Shown here one piece after another: positions 18,732 through 27,548 of a stretch of 64,000 nt of DNA. The notes under the pieces were generated by a model that searched no databases, was not told where the DNA came from, and worked only from the letters and a program-made list of their open reading frames with translations. Position numbers and translations under genes: made by a program. Source of the DNA: Lacticaseibacillus suibinensis (GTDB lineage: Bacteria; Bacillota; Bacilli; Lactobacillales; Lactobacillaceae); the NCBI RefSeq assembly GCF_003946175.1, contig NZ_RHOK01000001.1, positions 124,001-188,000 of the forward strand, given 5' to 3'. Position 1 is the stretch's first letter. Each line of letters starts with the position of its first letter.

Positions 18732-19468
18732 TCTGATTCTCCCTGCAATTCAGTAAGTGCCGACACCGCGCTGAGTAAGTACAGCGGTGCCGTTTCGGTT
18801 CGCAAAATCCGCGGGCCGAGGCCGGCTGTGGTAAACCCACTGGCCGTTAACGTCGCAATTTCAGCTGGGCTCAGGCCACCTTCCGGGCCGAATACGCATA
18901 CCAGCGTGCTGGGCCTGGTCTTTAGCGCCTGCACCAAGGCGGCCGCCTCGCCGGCCTTGCCGCTTTCTTCATAAGCGACTAGTTTGGCATCAGCAGTCAA
19001 TTGCGTTATTTCGTTTAATGTTACCACATCTACGGCCGGGACAAAACACCGGTGGCTCTGTTCTGCGGCGCCTTGGGCAATCGCCGCTAGCCGCGCGAGC
19101 TTTTTGGCGACACGCGGCGCTTGCCATTTGGCGGTTGCCCATTGGCTGTTGAAGAAGCTGATGTGCATGGCGCCAAGCTCGGTGGCTTTTTGGACAATCA
19201 GCTCAGCCTTGTCGCCTTTGGGAATGCCGCACAGCAGATGGACCGCCACCAGTAATTCCACCGGCCGCGTAATGGGCTGGTCGACTCGCACCGTGAGCGG
19301 GTCGACGTCCAAAATCGTGGCGACAAAGGCTTGATGGTTTCGGCTGACCACCTCGATTTGCGCGCCTTCCTGTAGTCGCAGCACCTGGATGGCATGCTTT
19401 CGCACACTGGCTGGCAGAGTGGCAGTGCTGCCTTGGGTCAGCGGTTGGTCGGTAAAGAAGCGGTTCAT
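18728..19468 (-). CDS. rsmE: 16S rRNA m3U1498 methyltransferase
   Basis: A 246-aa SPOUT methyltransferase of the RsmE family. An N-terminal PUA-like domain ([20 protein letters not shown]) is followed by the trefoil-knot region with [12 protein letters not shown] and [14 protein letters not shown], the SAM-binding signature. It N3-methylates U1498 in 16S rRNA. The start overlaps the prmA stop, and prmA-rsmE is the usual pair. Confidence 0.95.
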   Translation of the reverse strand: MNRFFTDQPLTQGSTATLPASVRKHAIQVLRLQEGAQIEVVSRNHQAFVATILDVDPLTVRVDQPITRPVELLVAVHLLCGIPKGDKAELIVQKATELGAMHISFFNSQWATAKWQAPRVAKKLARLAAIAQGAAEQSHRCFVPAVDVVTLNEITQLTADAKLVAYEESGKAGEAAALVQALKTRPSTLVCVFGPEGGLSPAEIATLTASGFTTAGLGPRILRTETAPLYLLSAVSALTELQGESE

Positions 19469-20418
19469 GCGTCCTCCTCCTCAACGTGCCCGGCCACAAT
19501 GGCGACCCAATCGCCTTCTTGCCATTCACTGCGCACCTTGAAGCCGTTGGCCGTTAAGGTGGCCTTGATGGCCGCGGCCTTTTCGCGGTAAATGCCTGAC
19601 AGTAGGAACCGGCCATGCGGCTTTAAGCGGCTGACCACTTGCGGAATCAACGGCGTCAGCACATTGGCCAGAATATTGGCCACCACCAAGTCGACGGGCT
19701 GCTCAATCCCAGTCAGCAAGTCGTTGGCAATCACGTCAATTTGATCATCAGGATTGAGTGCCAAGTTGGCCTCGGCATTGGCTACAGCGACGTCATCAAC
19801 ATCGGTGGCCAGCACATGCGCAACCCCTAGGCGCCGCGCTGCTAACGCTAAGATACCTGAGCCGGTGCCGACATCAATCATGGTTTCACCGCCGCGAATG
19901 ACTGCCTCCAGTAGCCGCAGCATCAGCGCGGTGGTGGGATGGCTGCCGGTACCAAAGGCCATGTCCGGATCCAACTTAATCACCTGCTCGCCTGCTTGCT
20001 GCGGGGTGTAATCGAGCCACGCCGGCACAATGGTCAGATAGCGGGTGATCCGTAGGGGGTGGTAATACTTTTTCCAAGCGTTGGCCCAGTCCGCCTGAGC
20101 AATGTTGACCACACTAATCTTGCCACTGCCTTTGGCAAGCCCGAAACTCGGTAGTTGCTCCACTTGAGCCTGCAGCCGGGTCATCAGCTCACTAGGATGC
20201 AAACTGCTGGCAAAATACCCCTTCACCGCCGCGCCGGTAGCGCGATGCGGCACGCTGTCCGGGCCAAACCAGACGCCGGTTTTGCTCTGACTGCCGTGCT
20301 GAAAGTCAGCAGCATCTTCAATTTGAATCCCTGCTGCTCCGGCCTCAATTAAGAAGTTAGACACAGCTTCTACCGCCTCACTGCTTGTTTCGACTGCGAG
20401 TTCAAACCAGTCGTCCAT
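19465..20418 (-). CDS. prmA: Ribosomal protein L11 methyltransferase
   Basis: A 317-aa PrmA: N-terminal substrate-binding ferredoxin-like domain, linker, then a Rossmann SAM domain with [11 protein letters not shown] and the catalytic-loop region VVANILANV. It trimethylates L11. The ATG at 20418 (MDDWFEL) has GGAGGC 4-10 bases upstream, so the longer frame starting at 20430 is rejected. It lies 12 bases downstream of the DUF3013 gene. Confidence 0.95.
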   Translation of the reverse strand: MDDWFELAVETSSEAVEAVSNFLIEAGAAGIQIEDAADFQHGSQSKTGVWFGPDSVPHRATGAAVKGYFASSLHPSELMTRLQAQVEQLPSFGLAKGSGKISVVNIAQADWANAWKKYYHPLRITRYLTIVPAWLDYTPQQAGEQVIKLDPDMAFGTGSHPTTALMLRLLEAVIRGGETMIDVGTGSGILALAARRLGVAHVLATDVDDVAVANAEANLALNPDDQIDVIANDLLTGIEQPVDLVVANILANVLTPLIPQVVSRLKPHGRFLLSGIYREKAAAIKATLTANGFKVRSEWQEGDWVAIVAGHVEEEDA

Positions 20419-20430
20419 AGGCGCCTCCAA

Positions 20431-20925
20431 TCAGTACTTGGGATACGGCAAGAACACATGCTGGTTCGCTGCCGGCTGAGCGGCAACGGCAGCCTGAAAC
20501 TTGGCCTGGTCGAATTGCAACTCAAAGGTTTCGTCCTCAGAGGTACCATCAACAAAGTCCATCAAATCAGACTGGCCATCGTCTAGAAGGGTTTGCAGAT
20601 ACTCGAACAACCCATCAACTGTGGCTTGGGCAATGCCTTGCTTGCCTTGGAAACCAATCACCGCCAGATAGTTGTCTTGGTAATCTTCGCCCTTCAGGCG
20701 GGTAGCATCGTACAGCAAAATCGCATCAGAGTAATCAATTTCGCCTTCATCGATGGTTTCGCCGTCTTGGTCCTCTACTTCAAAACCGGCCGCAGCATCC
20801 ACGGTCATGGTTAACTCCACTTCAAAAACGCGTGCTTCTTTGTCCCAGTTCAAATCCAAATCGCCATCAAAATCCAAGGCATCCATTTTGTCGCCAACAT
20901 AATCGAGCATGTTTTGGGTGGTCAT
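20431..20925 (-). CDS. DUF3013 family protein
   Basis: A 164-aa acidic cytoplasmic protein resembling DUF3013 of lactic acid bacteria: begins MTTQNMLDYVGDKM and has a beta-rich, Asp/Glu-rich middle. Function unknown. The start is the ATG at 20925 with GGAGGAAAC upstream. It heads the prmA-rsmE operon, a frequent arrangement in Lactobacillales, but nothing shows a link to methylation. Confidence 0.75.
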   Translation of the reverse strand: MTTQNMLDYVGDKMDALDFDGDLDLNWDKEARVFEVELTMTVDAAAGFEVEDQDGETIDEGEIDYSDAILLYDATRLKGEDYQDNYLAVIGFQGKQGIAQATVDGLFEYLQTLLDDGQSDLMDFVDGTSEDETFELQFDQAKFQAAVAAQPAANQHVFLPYPKY

Positions 20926-21087
20926 GTGTGTTTCCTCCATTTTTCGTTGCGACGCAGTGCGCGCCACCGATTTTCGCCATCAAGGTCTGATTGCGAGCTT
21001 TATGCTTACTATAAACTACAAGTGGTAGAAGGAAAAGTGGCATCGGCGATTACGGCGCGTATAATGGACGATAAGGAGTGAAAGACA

Positions 21088-21327
21088 TTGGAAGAAAAAA
21101 CGATTCGCGCCTTGGTCGCTAACGCCGCTGATCAAGTCGTGGCAGCGCAGTTCACTGAACCGCAGATTGAAGCGCGGGCGGCGGCATGGCAAAAAGCAGC
21201 GCCCGACGCCGACTTGGCGCAAACCACCACTTACCTGCTCAACGAAAACCGCGCCTTCATTGAAGCGGTTTTAACCACTGTGATTTCAGATCTCATTGCA
21301 AAGGAGCCCCCTCATGACATTCGGTAA
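21088..21327 (+). CDS. Small hypothetical protein
   Basis: A 79-aa, helical, acidic protein starting at a TTG (21088) with AAGGAGTG 8 bases upstream and a TATAAT -10 at about 21060. No family is recognised. Its end overlaps the start of the next gene by 14 bases, so the two are co-translated. Confidence 0.65.
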   Translation: MEEKTIRALVANAADQVVAAQFTEPQIEARAAAWQKAAPDADLAQTTTYLLNENRAFIEAVLTTVISDLIAKEPPHDIR

Positions 21328-21763
21328 ACACGCCCATTTCAAGGCTGATAAGCACAACGCCTACTTTGAACTCGATTCCGCCCATGATTTAATCAAAGTC
21401 CACCGCCCGCATTTTGGCCACAAAATCATCCCTTCAACCATTATCCGCGGCTATCGCCTGACCATGGATGACCACGTGATTGTCGCTTCTGACGGTAGCA
21501 AGCCCGCCTTGATCGATAATAACCTGCTGTCAGACGCTCATATCATGGGCGTGTTGACGCCTGGCACCGAGGAAATTTATCACCTTAACTTGGAGCTGGA
21601 AACCACTCAAGGCCCAATTGTCATCAAGTACATCAACACCCGCGTTCAAATCGGCACGCTGGTGTATAGCGTGGCTCTGCTGGATGCCAACAAGGCCCTG
21701 CAAGAACTCGATCAGCTGCCTGCCACCAAGCGCGCGGCAGATTTAACCGGCAGCGCGGAATAA
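21314..21763 (+). CDS. Hypothetical protein, PH-like beta-rich
   Basis: A 149-aa soluble protein starting at 21314 behind AAAGGAG, inside the end of the previous gene. It is beta-rich in the middle (YFELDSAHDLIKVHR, IRGYRLTMDDHVIV), somewhat like small PH-fold proteins, with an alpha-helical C-terminus. No function is assigned. A perfect terminator follows. Confidence 0.65.
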   Translation: MTFGKHAHFKADKHNAYFELDSAHDLIKVHRPHFGHKIIPSTIIRGYRLTMDDHVIVASDGSKPALIDNNLLSDAHIMGVLTPGTEEIYHLNLELETTQGPIVIKYINTRVQIGTLVYSVALLDANKALQELDQLPATKRAADLTGSAE

Positions 21764-21778
21764 CATGGTAAAACGCAA

Positions 21779-21809
21779 AAGACGACCTCATTTTCGAGGT
21801 CGTCTTTTT
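21779..21809 (+). terminator. Terminator
   Basis: A perfect 11-bp stem AAGACGACCTC / GAGGTCGTCTT with a 6-base loop and T tract. Confidence 0.88.
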
Positions 21810-21821
21810 GTCAGCTTCAAC

Positions 21822-21977
21822 TTAACGCTTGAACACCCGCGCCACCTTAGCCAAATCATCATCGGATAAAGCGCGCAAGGCCCACAAAATGCCGTATTTC
21901 ACACCTAGCGCGATCACTAAAAACCCTAACCCCAGAGCAATCAAATAGTAAATTAACCCAAAAGCCGTACCCATCAT
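21822..21977 (-). CDS. Small single-pass membrane protein
   Basis: A 51-aa protein, too short for routine ORF lists. It has GAGGAG about 9 bases before an ATGATG start, one hydrophobic helix (LIYYLIALGLGFLVIALGV) and a short charged C-terminus ending DDLAKVARVFKR. No family is recognised. It lies between two converging or hypothetical genes and probably shares the transcript of the 22011 gene. Confidence 0.6.
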   Translation of the reverse strand: MMGTAFGLIYYLIALGLGFLVIALGVKYGILWALRALSDDDLAKVARVFKR

Positions 21978-22010
21978 GATTTTTTTCTCCTCGCTTCAAC
22001 TGGTGTGAGC

Positions 22011-22379
22011 TTAGTCTTGTTCCTGCTGAATGAGTGCCAATTGTTTCAGCCCGGCCTCGACGGCTTGCCGCGAGTAATTGGCATCGTCTAGCGCTTCGTC
22101 GCTCAGCGCATTCAAGTGCTCAAAATACCAAGCTCCCAGCGCCATGAAATCTTTTTCCGCCATGGCATAGCGCTGACTGAAGAAAAATCTGGTCGCTTCA
22201 GGCAATTGTTTAGCCGTCAAAAACTGCTCCAAGCGCTCCTGCCCGGGTAAAAGCCGCGCATCAGTTTGCGGAAAAACGATTTCGCTCCCCGGGTTACCAC
22301 CGGCTTTGCCAATCATATAGCCCAGCCCTTGGGCGAAGGACTTAATCTGCCGCAGCAACACATCATTTTCTTCTTGCAT
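22011..22379 (-). CDS. Hypothetical protein, DUF6483-like
   Basis: A 122-aa soluble helical protein. It starts MQEENDVLLRQIKSFAQGLG, a pattern I associate with the lactobacillar DUF6483 family. There are no catalytic motifs. GGAGGC stands upstream of the ATG. Function unknown, and the family assignment is from memory of its N-terminus. Confidence 0.6.
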   Translation of the reverse strand: MQEENDVLLRQIKSFAQGLGYMIGKAGGNPGSEIVFPQTDARLLPGQERLEQFLTAKQLPEATRFFFSQRYAMAEKDFMALGAWYFEHLNALSDEALDDANYSRQAVEAGLKQLALIQQEQD

Positions 22380-22531
22380 GAGCTTGTGCCTCCATCCTGA
22401 AATACCTGCCAGTCGTGTAGTGACGAGTCGTTTGCTTGTAGTATAGGCGGATTGAGGCCCTGCCGCAATTCTTTTCCATCCCGGCTAGTGCCGCCCAATC
22501 GGCACGATTAGGCGGTCGTTGAAATGACCCG

Positions 22532-22558
22532 AAAAAAACCGAGCACATCGGCTCGGTT
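22532..22558 (-). terminator. Terminator after YxeA-like gene
   Basis: ACCGAGC, 6-base loop, GCTCGGT, then seven T on the minus strand, directly after the 22568 stop. Confidence 0.85.
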
Positions 22559-22567
22559 AGATGACGC

Positions 22568-22954
22568 CTATTTAAGTTTCGCCTGGACGGCACTGGGAAT
22601 GTTGGCGAGAGTAATTGGATTTGGTCCTTTAACCACGCGCTTTTGGGAGATTTCAGCAGTCACATAAGACCCTGGGGCGAGCGGTGTCGGGTTGGCGGAT
22701 TCGCCACTAGAATAGCTCAGGTGCCGCGTGGTCCTATCCTTCAACACGAAGTCGAATTCATAGTGGTAATAGTAATACTGCTTACCATTAACTTTGTAAT
22801 TCTTACCATCGCTAGTTTTGGAGTTCTTTTTCACCGCCTCACCCACCTGCGCATACGCAGTTTGGGTTTGGTAGGTTTCGTGCCAATAGTTGTAGCCGAA
22901 CCAACCGCCAGCAATGACGATCAGCAAAGCGACAATCGCTAAAATCTTCTTCAT
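22568..22954 (-). CDS. YxeA-like (DUF1093) exported protein
   Basis: A 128-aa protein with an N-terminal membrane anchor or signal (IVALLIVIAGGWFGYNYW) and an extracytoplasmic domain rich in Tyr and beta strands. The YYYYHYEFDFVLKD segment and the C-terminal KGPNPITLANIP resemble the YxeA/DUF1093 family. Function unknown. It is the last gene of a three-gene set and overlaps the previous stop by 4 bases. Confidence 0.7.
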   Translation of the reverse strand: MKKILAIVALLIVIAGGWFGYNYWHETYQTQTAYAQVGEAVKKNSKTSDGKNYKVNGKQYYYYHYEFDFVLKDRTTRHLSYSSGESANPTPLAPGSYVTAEISQKRVVKGPNPITLANIPSAVQAKLK

Positions 22955-23130
22955 TTTTTGTCCTCCCCAGGATGTTTTGACTGGTCAGAATGCGGCCGCT
23001 TAAACGCCGCCTGCAGCTTGGCGAATTTGCTCGGGTCTTTTTCCCGCGCCAGCTTCACCATTTTGGCAAAATCATAGGCTTGTGGTTCGTCATTGCCGCT
23101 TGGCTGCTTGGATTTGTGAAACCAGCTCAT
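22951..23130 (-). CDS. Small hydrophilic protein
   Basis: A 59-aa, Lys-rich protein, MSWFHKSKQPSGN to HPGEDKK, behind GGAGGGACAGCG. It overlaps both neighbours by 4 bases (ATGA type), a strong sign it is real. No family is recognised. Confidence 0.6.
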   Translation of the reverse strand: MSWFHKSKQPSGNDEPQAYDFAKMVKLAREKDPSKFAKLQAAFKRPHSDQSKHPGEDKK

Positions 23131-23510
23131 CGCTGTCCCTCCATTTCGGATTCCTGCATTGGCCGATGATAGCTGATCAGCAGCCAAACTGCCACTAGTT
23201 GCACGATGGCAATGAACAGGCTGTAATTTGGAATCAGCGGATAAGCCACAAAGGCCCACACGCAGATAAGATGAGCAATCATCAGTCGCGGCCGGCGCAT
23301 CGCTTTAAGGTAGGCCAACCCATGCAGCACCACCCCGATGATACTCAGCCACCACCAGTGCGGCTCCCACTGCATCATCTGTTCCCCGACGGCCGGGAAA
23401 CTAAAGCCACTGCGGAAACTCAAGAGGCTGGCATAAGCGAGCACACCGAGTGTGAATAGTGCGTACAAGAAACTGTATAATCCGATCATCTTCACTAAAG
23501 ATGTTTTCAA
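23127..23510 (-). CDS. Integral membrane protein, unknown function
   Basis: A 127-aa protein with about four membrane helices and Trp-rich loops (EPHWWWLSIIGVV). The start is uncertain: TTG at 23510 with AAGGAA upstream, or ATG at 23489 (MIGLYSF) with a weaker site. First gene of the overlapping set 23510-22568; no domain is recognised. Confidence 0.65.
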   Translation of the reverse strand: MKTSLVKMIGLYSFLYALFTLGVLAYASLLSFRSGFSFPAVGEQMMQWEPHWWWLSIIGVVLHGLAYLKAMRRPRLMIAHLICVWAFVAYPLIPNYSLFIAIVQLVAVWLLISYHRPMQESEMEGQR

Positions 23511-23586
23511 GGCCTGTCATTCCTTCTAGTCAGAATAGTATCAGTATACCTAGTCCCCAGGCAAAAAGAAAAGCGTGGAAACAGAT

Positions 23587-23614
23587 TTGCAAAAATCTCA
23601 ACATTTGCTATACT
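23587..23614 (+). promoter_or_regulatory. Promoter of tRNA-Ser
   Basis: TTGCAA, 16 bases, TATACT, ending 30 bases before the tRNA. Confidence 0.7.
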
Positions 23615-23644
23615 GAAAAGCGTTCTAAAAACCATTAACCACAT

Positions 23645-23731
23645 GGAGAGTTGGCAGAGTGGTAATGCAACGGACTCGAAATCCGTCGAACCGGCTAATA
23701 CCGGCGCACGAGTTCGAATCTCGTACTCTCC
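23645..23731 (+). tRNA. tRNA-Ser (anticodon CGA)
   Basis: An 87-base class II tRNA: 7-bp acceptor GGAGAGT/ACTCTCC, anticodon stem ACGGA/TCCGT with loop CTCGAAA (anticodon CGA, Ser UCG codons), a long variable arm (CCGG/CCGG) and T arm ACGAG-TTCGAAT-CTCGT. CCA is not encoded, and the base after C72 is T. The 3' part is the attachment site of the adjacent element and is repeated at 38233-38292. Confidence 0.95.
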
Positions 23732-23733
23732 TG
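23674..23733. repeat. attL of the element (tRNA-Ser 3' end)
   Basis: 60 bases from the anticodon arm to just past the acceptor stem, matching 38233-38292 with three differences. The tRNA gene stays whole at this end. Confidence 0.88.
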
Positions 23734-23757
23734 AATAAACGTTGATATATCAGCGTC

Positions 23758-23786
23758 CCGCAGCCTTTCGGGGTTGCGGTTTTTTG
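23758..23786 (+). terminator. Terminator downstream of tRNA-Ser (element-borne)
   Basis: CCGCAGCC / GGTTGCGG (one G-U), 6-base loop and six T, 26 bases after the tRNA. A similar hairpin stands after attR. Confidence 0.8.
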
Positions 23787-23824
23787 TTGCTTTCAAACAC
23801 ATGTTTGGGTCGAAATAGGCCTTC

Positions 23825-23845
23825 CAGTACCAGTGCAGTACCAGT
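23825..23845. promoter_or_regulatory. Candidate integrase arm-binding repeats, left end
   Basis: CAGTACCAGT occurs twice, starting at 23825 and 23836 (11 bases apart), about 90 bases inside attL. Related copies are found inside attR. This spacing suits adjacent arm sites of a tyrosine recombinase. Confidence 0.5.
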
Positions 23846-23913
23846 TCGAAAAATCAGACCGCCGTTTTTGGCGGCAAACGTGTCCGGAATTTCATGTGAT
23901 CAGACCTTTCTTT

Positions 23914-25032
23914 TTAGAAGAATTTGTCGAGGGCATCGGCGGTTTCGCGTTGCTTGTTGGGGAAAAGATGCCCGTAAGTGTCAATCGTTGTGACGATGCT
24001 CGCATGCCCCAGTCGTTCCTTGATGATCGTGTACTCTGTTTCTTGGTCGATCAACAAGGCGACGTGTGAGTGCCTGAAATCGTGAATGCGAATCTGCTTC
24101 ATCGTGGGATCACGCTTGCAGATACGTTTGTAGCGCATGCGGATCGTATGCTTATTGCGGCGTATCAGCGTTGCTTGGAACATTGGCGTATCTTCGCTCC
24201 AGTCGAGGGCTAAGTCGTGCTTAAAGAGTTCCTGTTGCTGTTCACGCCATTGCAGAAGCAAGGCGATCATGCCTTGGTTGAGACTAATACGGCGATTACT
24301 AGCCTTAGACTTCGGCGGGGTAATGACATCCACGCCGCCGCGCCGGAACACAGACTTGCTGACAGTAAGTTCCTTGCGTTTGAAATCGAGATCCGACCAG
24401 TCCAGCGCGCATAGTTCGCCAACCCGCAGGCCGGAGAAGAACAGCAGTGAGAACAACACGTACCAGTCGAATTCCTCTGGCAGATGAATCAGCGTGGTAA
24501 ACGCGTGAAATTCATCTGGCGTGTAGAAGTCCATTTTCTTGCGTTCGATTTTGAGCTTCTTCACGCCAATACAAGGATTTTCGACGATCACTTTCTCCTC
24601 AACGGCGACATCGAGAATCAGCTTTAACTCAATCAAGGTCTTGTTGTTGGTGTTATTGCTCAAATCACGTTCCTCGGTGAGCCATTCTTGAAAGTCGCGG
24701 ATGTGCTCGCTGGTCAGGCGCTTAATATCGGCATTGACGAAGAACGTCTGGATATAGCGCTTGTACACGGCACGTTGGGACTGCAAGTAGGACGGCTTGA
24801 TATGGATCTTCACGCGGTTCACGTACCGCTCAAACAATTCATCCAAGGTGACGGTTTCTTGATTGAACAGCCGGTCGACGCTAGTACGCATCATCTCCTT
24901 TTCAACTTCGCGGGCAGCTGCCATTGAATGAATGCCTTGTTTCTTCTTGCGGCGTCGCTTGCCGGTGACGGGATCAGTGCCAAAGGAGACACTGACAACA
25001 TAGGTACCATTAGGTGCTTGGGTAATACTCAT
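23914..25032 (-). CDS. int: Tyrosine site-specific integrase
   Basis: A 372-aa phage/ICE-type integrase. N-terminal AP2-like arm-binding domain (about 1-50, TYVVSVSFGTDPVTGKRRRKK), SAM-like core-binding domain (60-160) and C-terminal catalytic domain with R in SGLRVGEL, HDFRH, LGHAS and the nucleophile in YGHLF. It integrates and excises the element at tRNA-Ser. The ATG at 25032 has GGAGGT upstream; the longer frame to 25134 overlaps the relaxase gene and is not needed. It reads toward attL, the common layout. A weak hairpin at about 23862-23878 may end it. Confidence 0.93.
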   Translation of the reverse strand: MSITQAPNGTYVVSVSFGTDPVTGKRRRKKKQGIHSMAAAREVEKEMMRTSVDRLFNQETVTLDELFERYVNRVKIHIKPSYLQSQRAVYKRYIQTFFVNADIKRLTSEHIRDFQEWLTEERDLSNNTNNKTLIELKLILDVAVEEKVIVENPCIGVKKLKIERKKMDFYTPDEFHAFTTLIHLPEEFDWYVLFSLLFFSGLRVGELCALDWSDLDFKRKELTVSKSVFRRGGVDVITPPKSKASNRRISLNQGMIALLLQWREQQQELFKHDLALDWSEDTPMFQATLIRRNKHTIRMRYKRICKRDPTMKQIRIHDFRHSHVALLIDQETEYTIIKERLGHASIVTTIDTYGHLFPNKQRETADALDKFF

Positions 25033-25130
25033 TTCATACCTCCAAATAATCGAAGGCACGCTTGCTTTGGTCGTTGACCATGATATACTTGGCTTGTCTA
25101 GGGCAAAGTATCGGGTGCGTGCAATCACGT

Positions 25131-26357
25131 TCATTCGTTGCTTTGTTTTTTTTCGTCTTCATGTTGCGCTTGTTCAAATACTTCCTTGAGTAACGTCTTC
25201 TGTTGCGGCGATAATTCAGCCTCGTTAATCATATCCGCGATCATGTCAGTACCATTGAGTGAATCGACTTGCTGAACCATTTTCAGACTGGGCGCGACTT
25301 GCTTGGTCAGCCAGTTCAGCACGCTGTCCATCGTGATTGGTTCAGGCCGCATTGCTAGTTTCAAGCGATTACGGTTATCGCCGATAAACGTTTGCCAGTC
25401 TGGATCTAGTGGACAATCGGCCAATTTCTTTGAGCCTTGTGGTGTTACGATCCGCAAGTAATGGTTAATAATCCCGAAGACAACCGTTTCGGCGTCTTGG
25501 CAGGCCAGCAGTTCCTTCATAGCCTTTTGAGCACGCTGGTCGCGAAGGCGGACTTCAAACCGGTTGAGAATTGGAGAATCTTCTGGGTAGTCGATTTTGT
25601 TTTTGAAATATTGTTCGATGTCCTTCTGATAGCCAATCATTTGCACCAAACTTTGTGGTGAACCGAATTGAACGGTTTTCCCGACACGGCCTTTCTTAAT
25701 GGTTTCGATTGCGCCTTTACTCTTGAACAAGCTCACTAGTTCTTCTTTTTCGACTTTTTGAATCAGGTGGGGAATGTCGATAATCCCGACGGTATCATTG
25801 ATGGCGAAGTCAACCCGTTTGTAGATCCCAGTTAGGTCATCGCAGGCCTGAAAAAAGTCGAACCAAGTCAGCCCATCTCGGACAAGCACTGCTTCTAGTT
25901 GACGGCAACCAGAGCCGTGCATCTCAATCATTGTTCCCAGATAGGCATTCGGGCCACCTACGCGGGTACTCATGATTGAAATATCGCCACGCTGAATCGT
26001 GTAGTCGAACCCATAAAAGGCCTTTTCAGTTAAGGAGAAGAAATCCCTGTTCATTGGAAAAAGCTTCTTGAACACATACTCGGCGTCTTGTGTATTGAAC
26101 CGCACCCGCACGTAATCGACTAAGATAAACATCGAATCACGATTGGTCAGGCCAAGAAGCGCGTGGCCCAGGCGCCGTTGCATTTCTTCGGTTAACGCAG
26201 CGCGTCCATTTAACAGCCGATTGACATAGGAGCGCGTCATACCTAGTTGTGCCGCAAGTTGTGCTTGACTAATACCGGCATCAGTCATCCGTTGGCGAAA
26301 TTCCGCCAACCAGCCGTGTCCAGTATGATCACGGCCATTCATCATTGTCTTATCCAT
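25131..26357 (-). CDS. mobT: MobT-like relaxase / Rep_trans replication initiation protein
   Basis: A 408-aa protein. An N-terminal XRE helix-turn-helix (about 18-65, ISQAQLAAQLGMTRSYVNRLL) is followed by a replication-initiation-factor (Rep_trans) domain (about 75-320, with YGFDYTIQRG and KRVDFAINDTVG). This architecture is that of Tn916 Orf20 and ICEBs1 NicK-type MobT relaxases, which nick oriT for rolling-circle transfer and replication. The active tyrosine could not be fixed by eye. GAGGTG lies 6 bases before the ATG at 26357. Upstream lies an oriT-like sequence. The alternative is a replication protein only. Confidence 0.8.
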   Translation of the reverse strand: MDKTMMNGRDHTGHGWLAEFRQRMTDAGISQAQLAAQLGMTRSYVNRLLNGRAALTEEMQRRLGHALLGLTNRDSMFILVDYVRVRFNTQDAEYVFKKLFPMNRDFFSLTEKAFYGFDYTIQRGDISIMSTRVGGPNAYLGTMIEMHGSGCRQLEAVLVRDGLTWFDFFQACDDLTGIYKRVDFAINDTVGIIDIPHLIQKVEKEELVSLFKSKGAIETIKKGRVGKTVQFGSPQSLVQMIGYQKDIEQYFKNKIDYPEDSPILNRFEVRLRDQRAQKAMKELLACQDAETVVFGIINHYLRIVTPQGSKKLADCPLDPDWQTFIGDNRNRLKLAMRPEPITMDSVLNWLTKQVAPSLKMVQQVDSLNGTDMIADMINEAELSPQQKTLLKEVFEQAQHEDEKKQSNE

Positions 26358-26459
26358 TGCTCACCTCGTGTGCTCTGATTTCGCCGTCTGCGAACAGCGG
26401 ATTGCCGTGCATAGTGGCGAATCACTTGTGTTTTCTGCCTCGTTTCGGATTGTTCTTGT

Positions 26460-26520
26460 CATTTTGTGCCCCCCTGTTAGAATACGGGAGCTTGGGCGGC
26501 CGGCTAACGCCGACCGCCGC
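26460..26520. other. Candidate oriT of the element
   Basis: GCCCCCCTGTTAG (26468-26480) followed by ATACGGGAG and GC-rich dyads, just upstream of the relaxase gene. Six C followed by TGTTAG recalls, as far as I remember, the ICEBs1/Tn916-type oriT inverted repeats used by MobT relaxases. This rests on memory and position. Confidence 0.5.
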
Positions 26521-26528
26521 CGCTCGCG

Positions 26529-26771
26529 CTAGCGGCTTTCGCGCTGCACGCCGCGCGCGGCGGCGTGGTGTTGCGTGACCATTGCCAGATCTTCAAATGG
26601 ATTGAAGCCTAACAGACTGACGATGGCGTGGAGTGGGACTTGGCCGCACTTGCGGTTTGCATAGAAGCAATGACCGTCTGCAACCAGGTTCAGCTTGCAC
26701 TGATGGATAATCTGTCCGGCTTTGTAACCGGAAAATCCTAACTGCATGAGCATCTTCTTATCGACTAACAT
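26529..26771 (-). CDS. DUF3173 family protein
   Basis: An 80-aa protein starting MLVDKKMLMQLGFSGYKAG; this 'G-F-S-x-x-K-A' start with a C-terminal LLGFNPFE is typical of DUF3173, small proteins encoded beside integrases and MobT relaxases in Gram-positive elements, possibly excisionase-like DNA binders. AGAGGTG stands upstream. The last 10-15 residues run into the GC-rich oriT region. Confidence 0.75.
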   Translation of the reverse strand: MLVDKKMLMQLGFSGYKAGQIIHQCKLNLVADGHCFYANRKCGQVPLHAIVSLLGFNPFEDLAMVTQHHAAARGVQRESR

Positions 26772-26849
26772 ATAGTCACCTCTTTTGGTTTGAATTTAAC
26801 ATGTATGGGTTTACAATCTGCTATGGCTGAATCATACCATCCTCCAAGA

Positions 26850-26875
26850 AACTTATCAACCTTTTTAGATAAGTT
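26850..26875. promoter_or_regulatory. Inverted repeat between DUF3173 and the XRE regulator
   Basis: Perfect 8-bp inverted repeat AACTTATC / GATAAGTT with 10 bases between. In the divergent control region, with TTGACA at 26902-26907 and a weak TAAGCT -10 at 26925-26930 for the regulator. It could be the repressor's operator. Confidence 0.45.
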
Positions 26876-26963
26876 ACAAACAGGTTTCGTTTAATTATTC
26901 CTTGACACTTTCAATGGGTTTCATTAAGCTTCAAGTAAGGCTACAAAAAGGAGAAATCAACTC

Positions 26964-27482
26964 ATGTTCGGAAAAAGTGAAGAAGGTATCGACAAGAAGC
27001 TCGCTAGAAATATTAAGCGTATTCGTATGGAACGCGGCATGACGCAAAAAGACCTTGCTGATGCAATGGGTAGCATTGAGCAAAGCGTGTCTAAGTTTGA
27101 GCGGGCAATTTCGGCACCGTCTGCTAAAGCGATTATGCAGCTGTGTGAGGCGTTGCAAGTGACGCCTAACGACTTGTATCTCAACGATGCCGACTGGCGC
27201 AGCTGGCAGTCAGAGAAGCTTGAACACCAAGACCATTCCGTTAACGGTTTGGTCGATCACGTCGAAATGGTTCAAAAGATGTTTGCGGAGGCAGAACTGG
27301 CCCGCAAAGCCGGAGATGAGAAGCTGGAGCGTGCTACTCTAGATCAAATCATTCAGATGTACATGTGGACTAACGACCATTTCCGTGACGTCGCGCACTT
27401 GCTTGATCGGCGCTATGTGACCGAGTACCTCGACAATATGGAAAAGGAAACTCGTGACGCAATGATCAACAACGCGAATTAG
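26964..27482 (+). CDS. XRE-family regulator of the element
   Basis: A 172-aa protein with a Cro/CI helix-turn-helix at about 12-67 (NIKRIRMERGMTQKDLADAM) and a helical C-terminus rich in charged residues (91-172) of unknown role, perhaps for multimerisation. AAAGGAG precedes the ATG. It is divergent from the DUF3173-mobT-int block and is the first gene of the cargo side, so it probably represses mobility genes or the cargo promoter. Confidence 0.82.
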   Translation: MFGKSEEGIDKKLARNIKRIRMERGMTQKDLADAMGSIEQSVSKFERAISAPSAKAIMQLCEALQVTPNDLYLNDADWRSWQSEKLEHQDHSVNGLVDHVEMVQKMFAEAELARKAGDEKLERATLDQIIQMYMWTNDHFRDVAHLLDRRYVTEYLDNMEKETRDAMINNAN

Positions 27483-27548
27483 ACCCTGTTTGATAAGCCG
27501 GACCACTTTACGCTTTAGCGTTCAATTAACGAAACGGAGGAGTTTCAT

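Noticed and set aside
26345-26578. Plus-strand 77-aa frame over the oriT region
   Set aside because: No ribosome site, and the Arg/Ala-rich end is just GC-rich repeat sequence.
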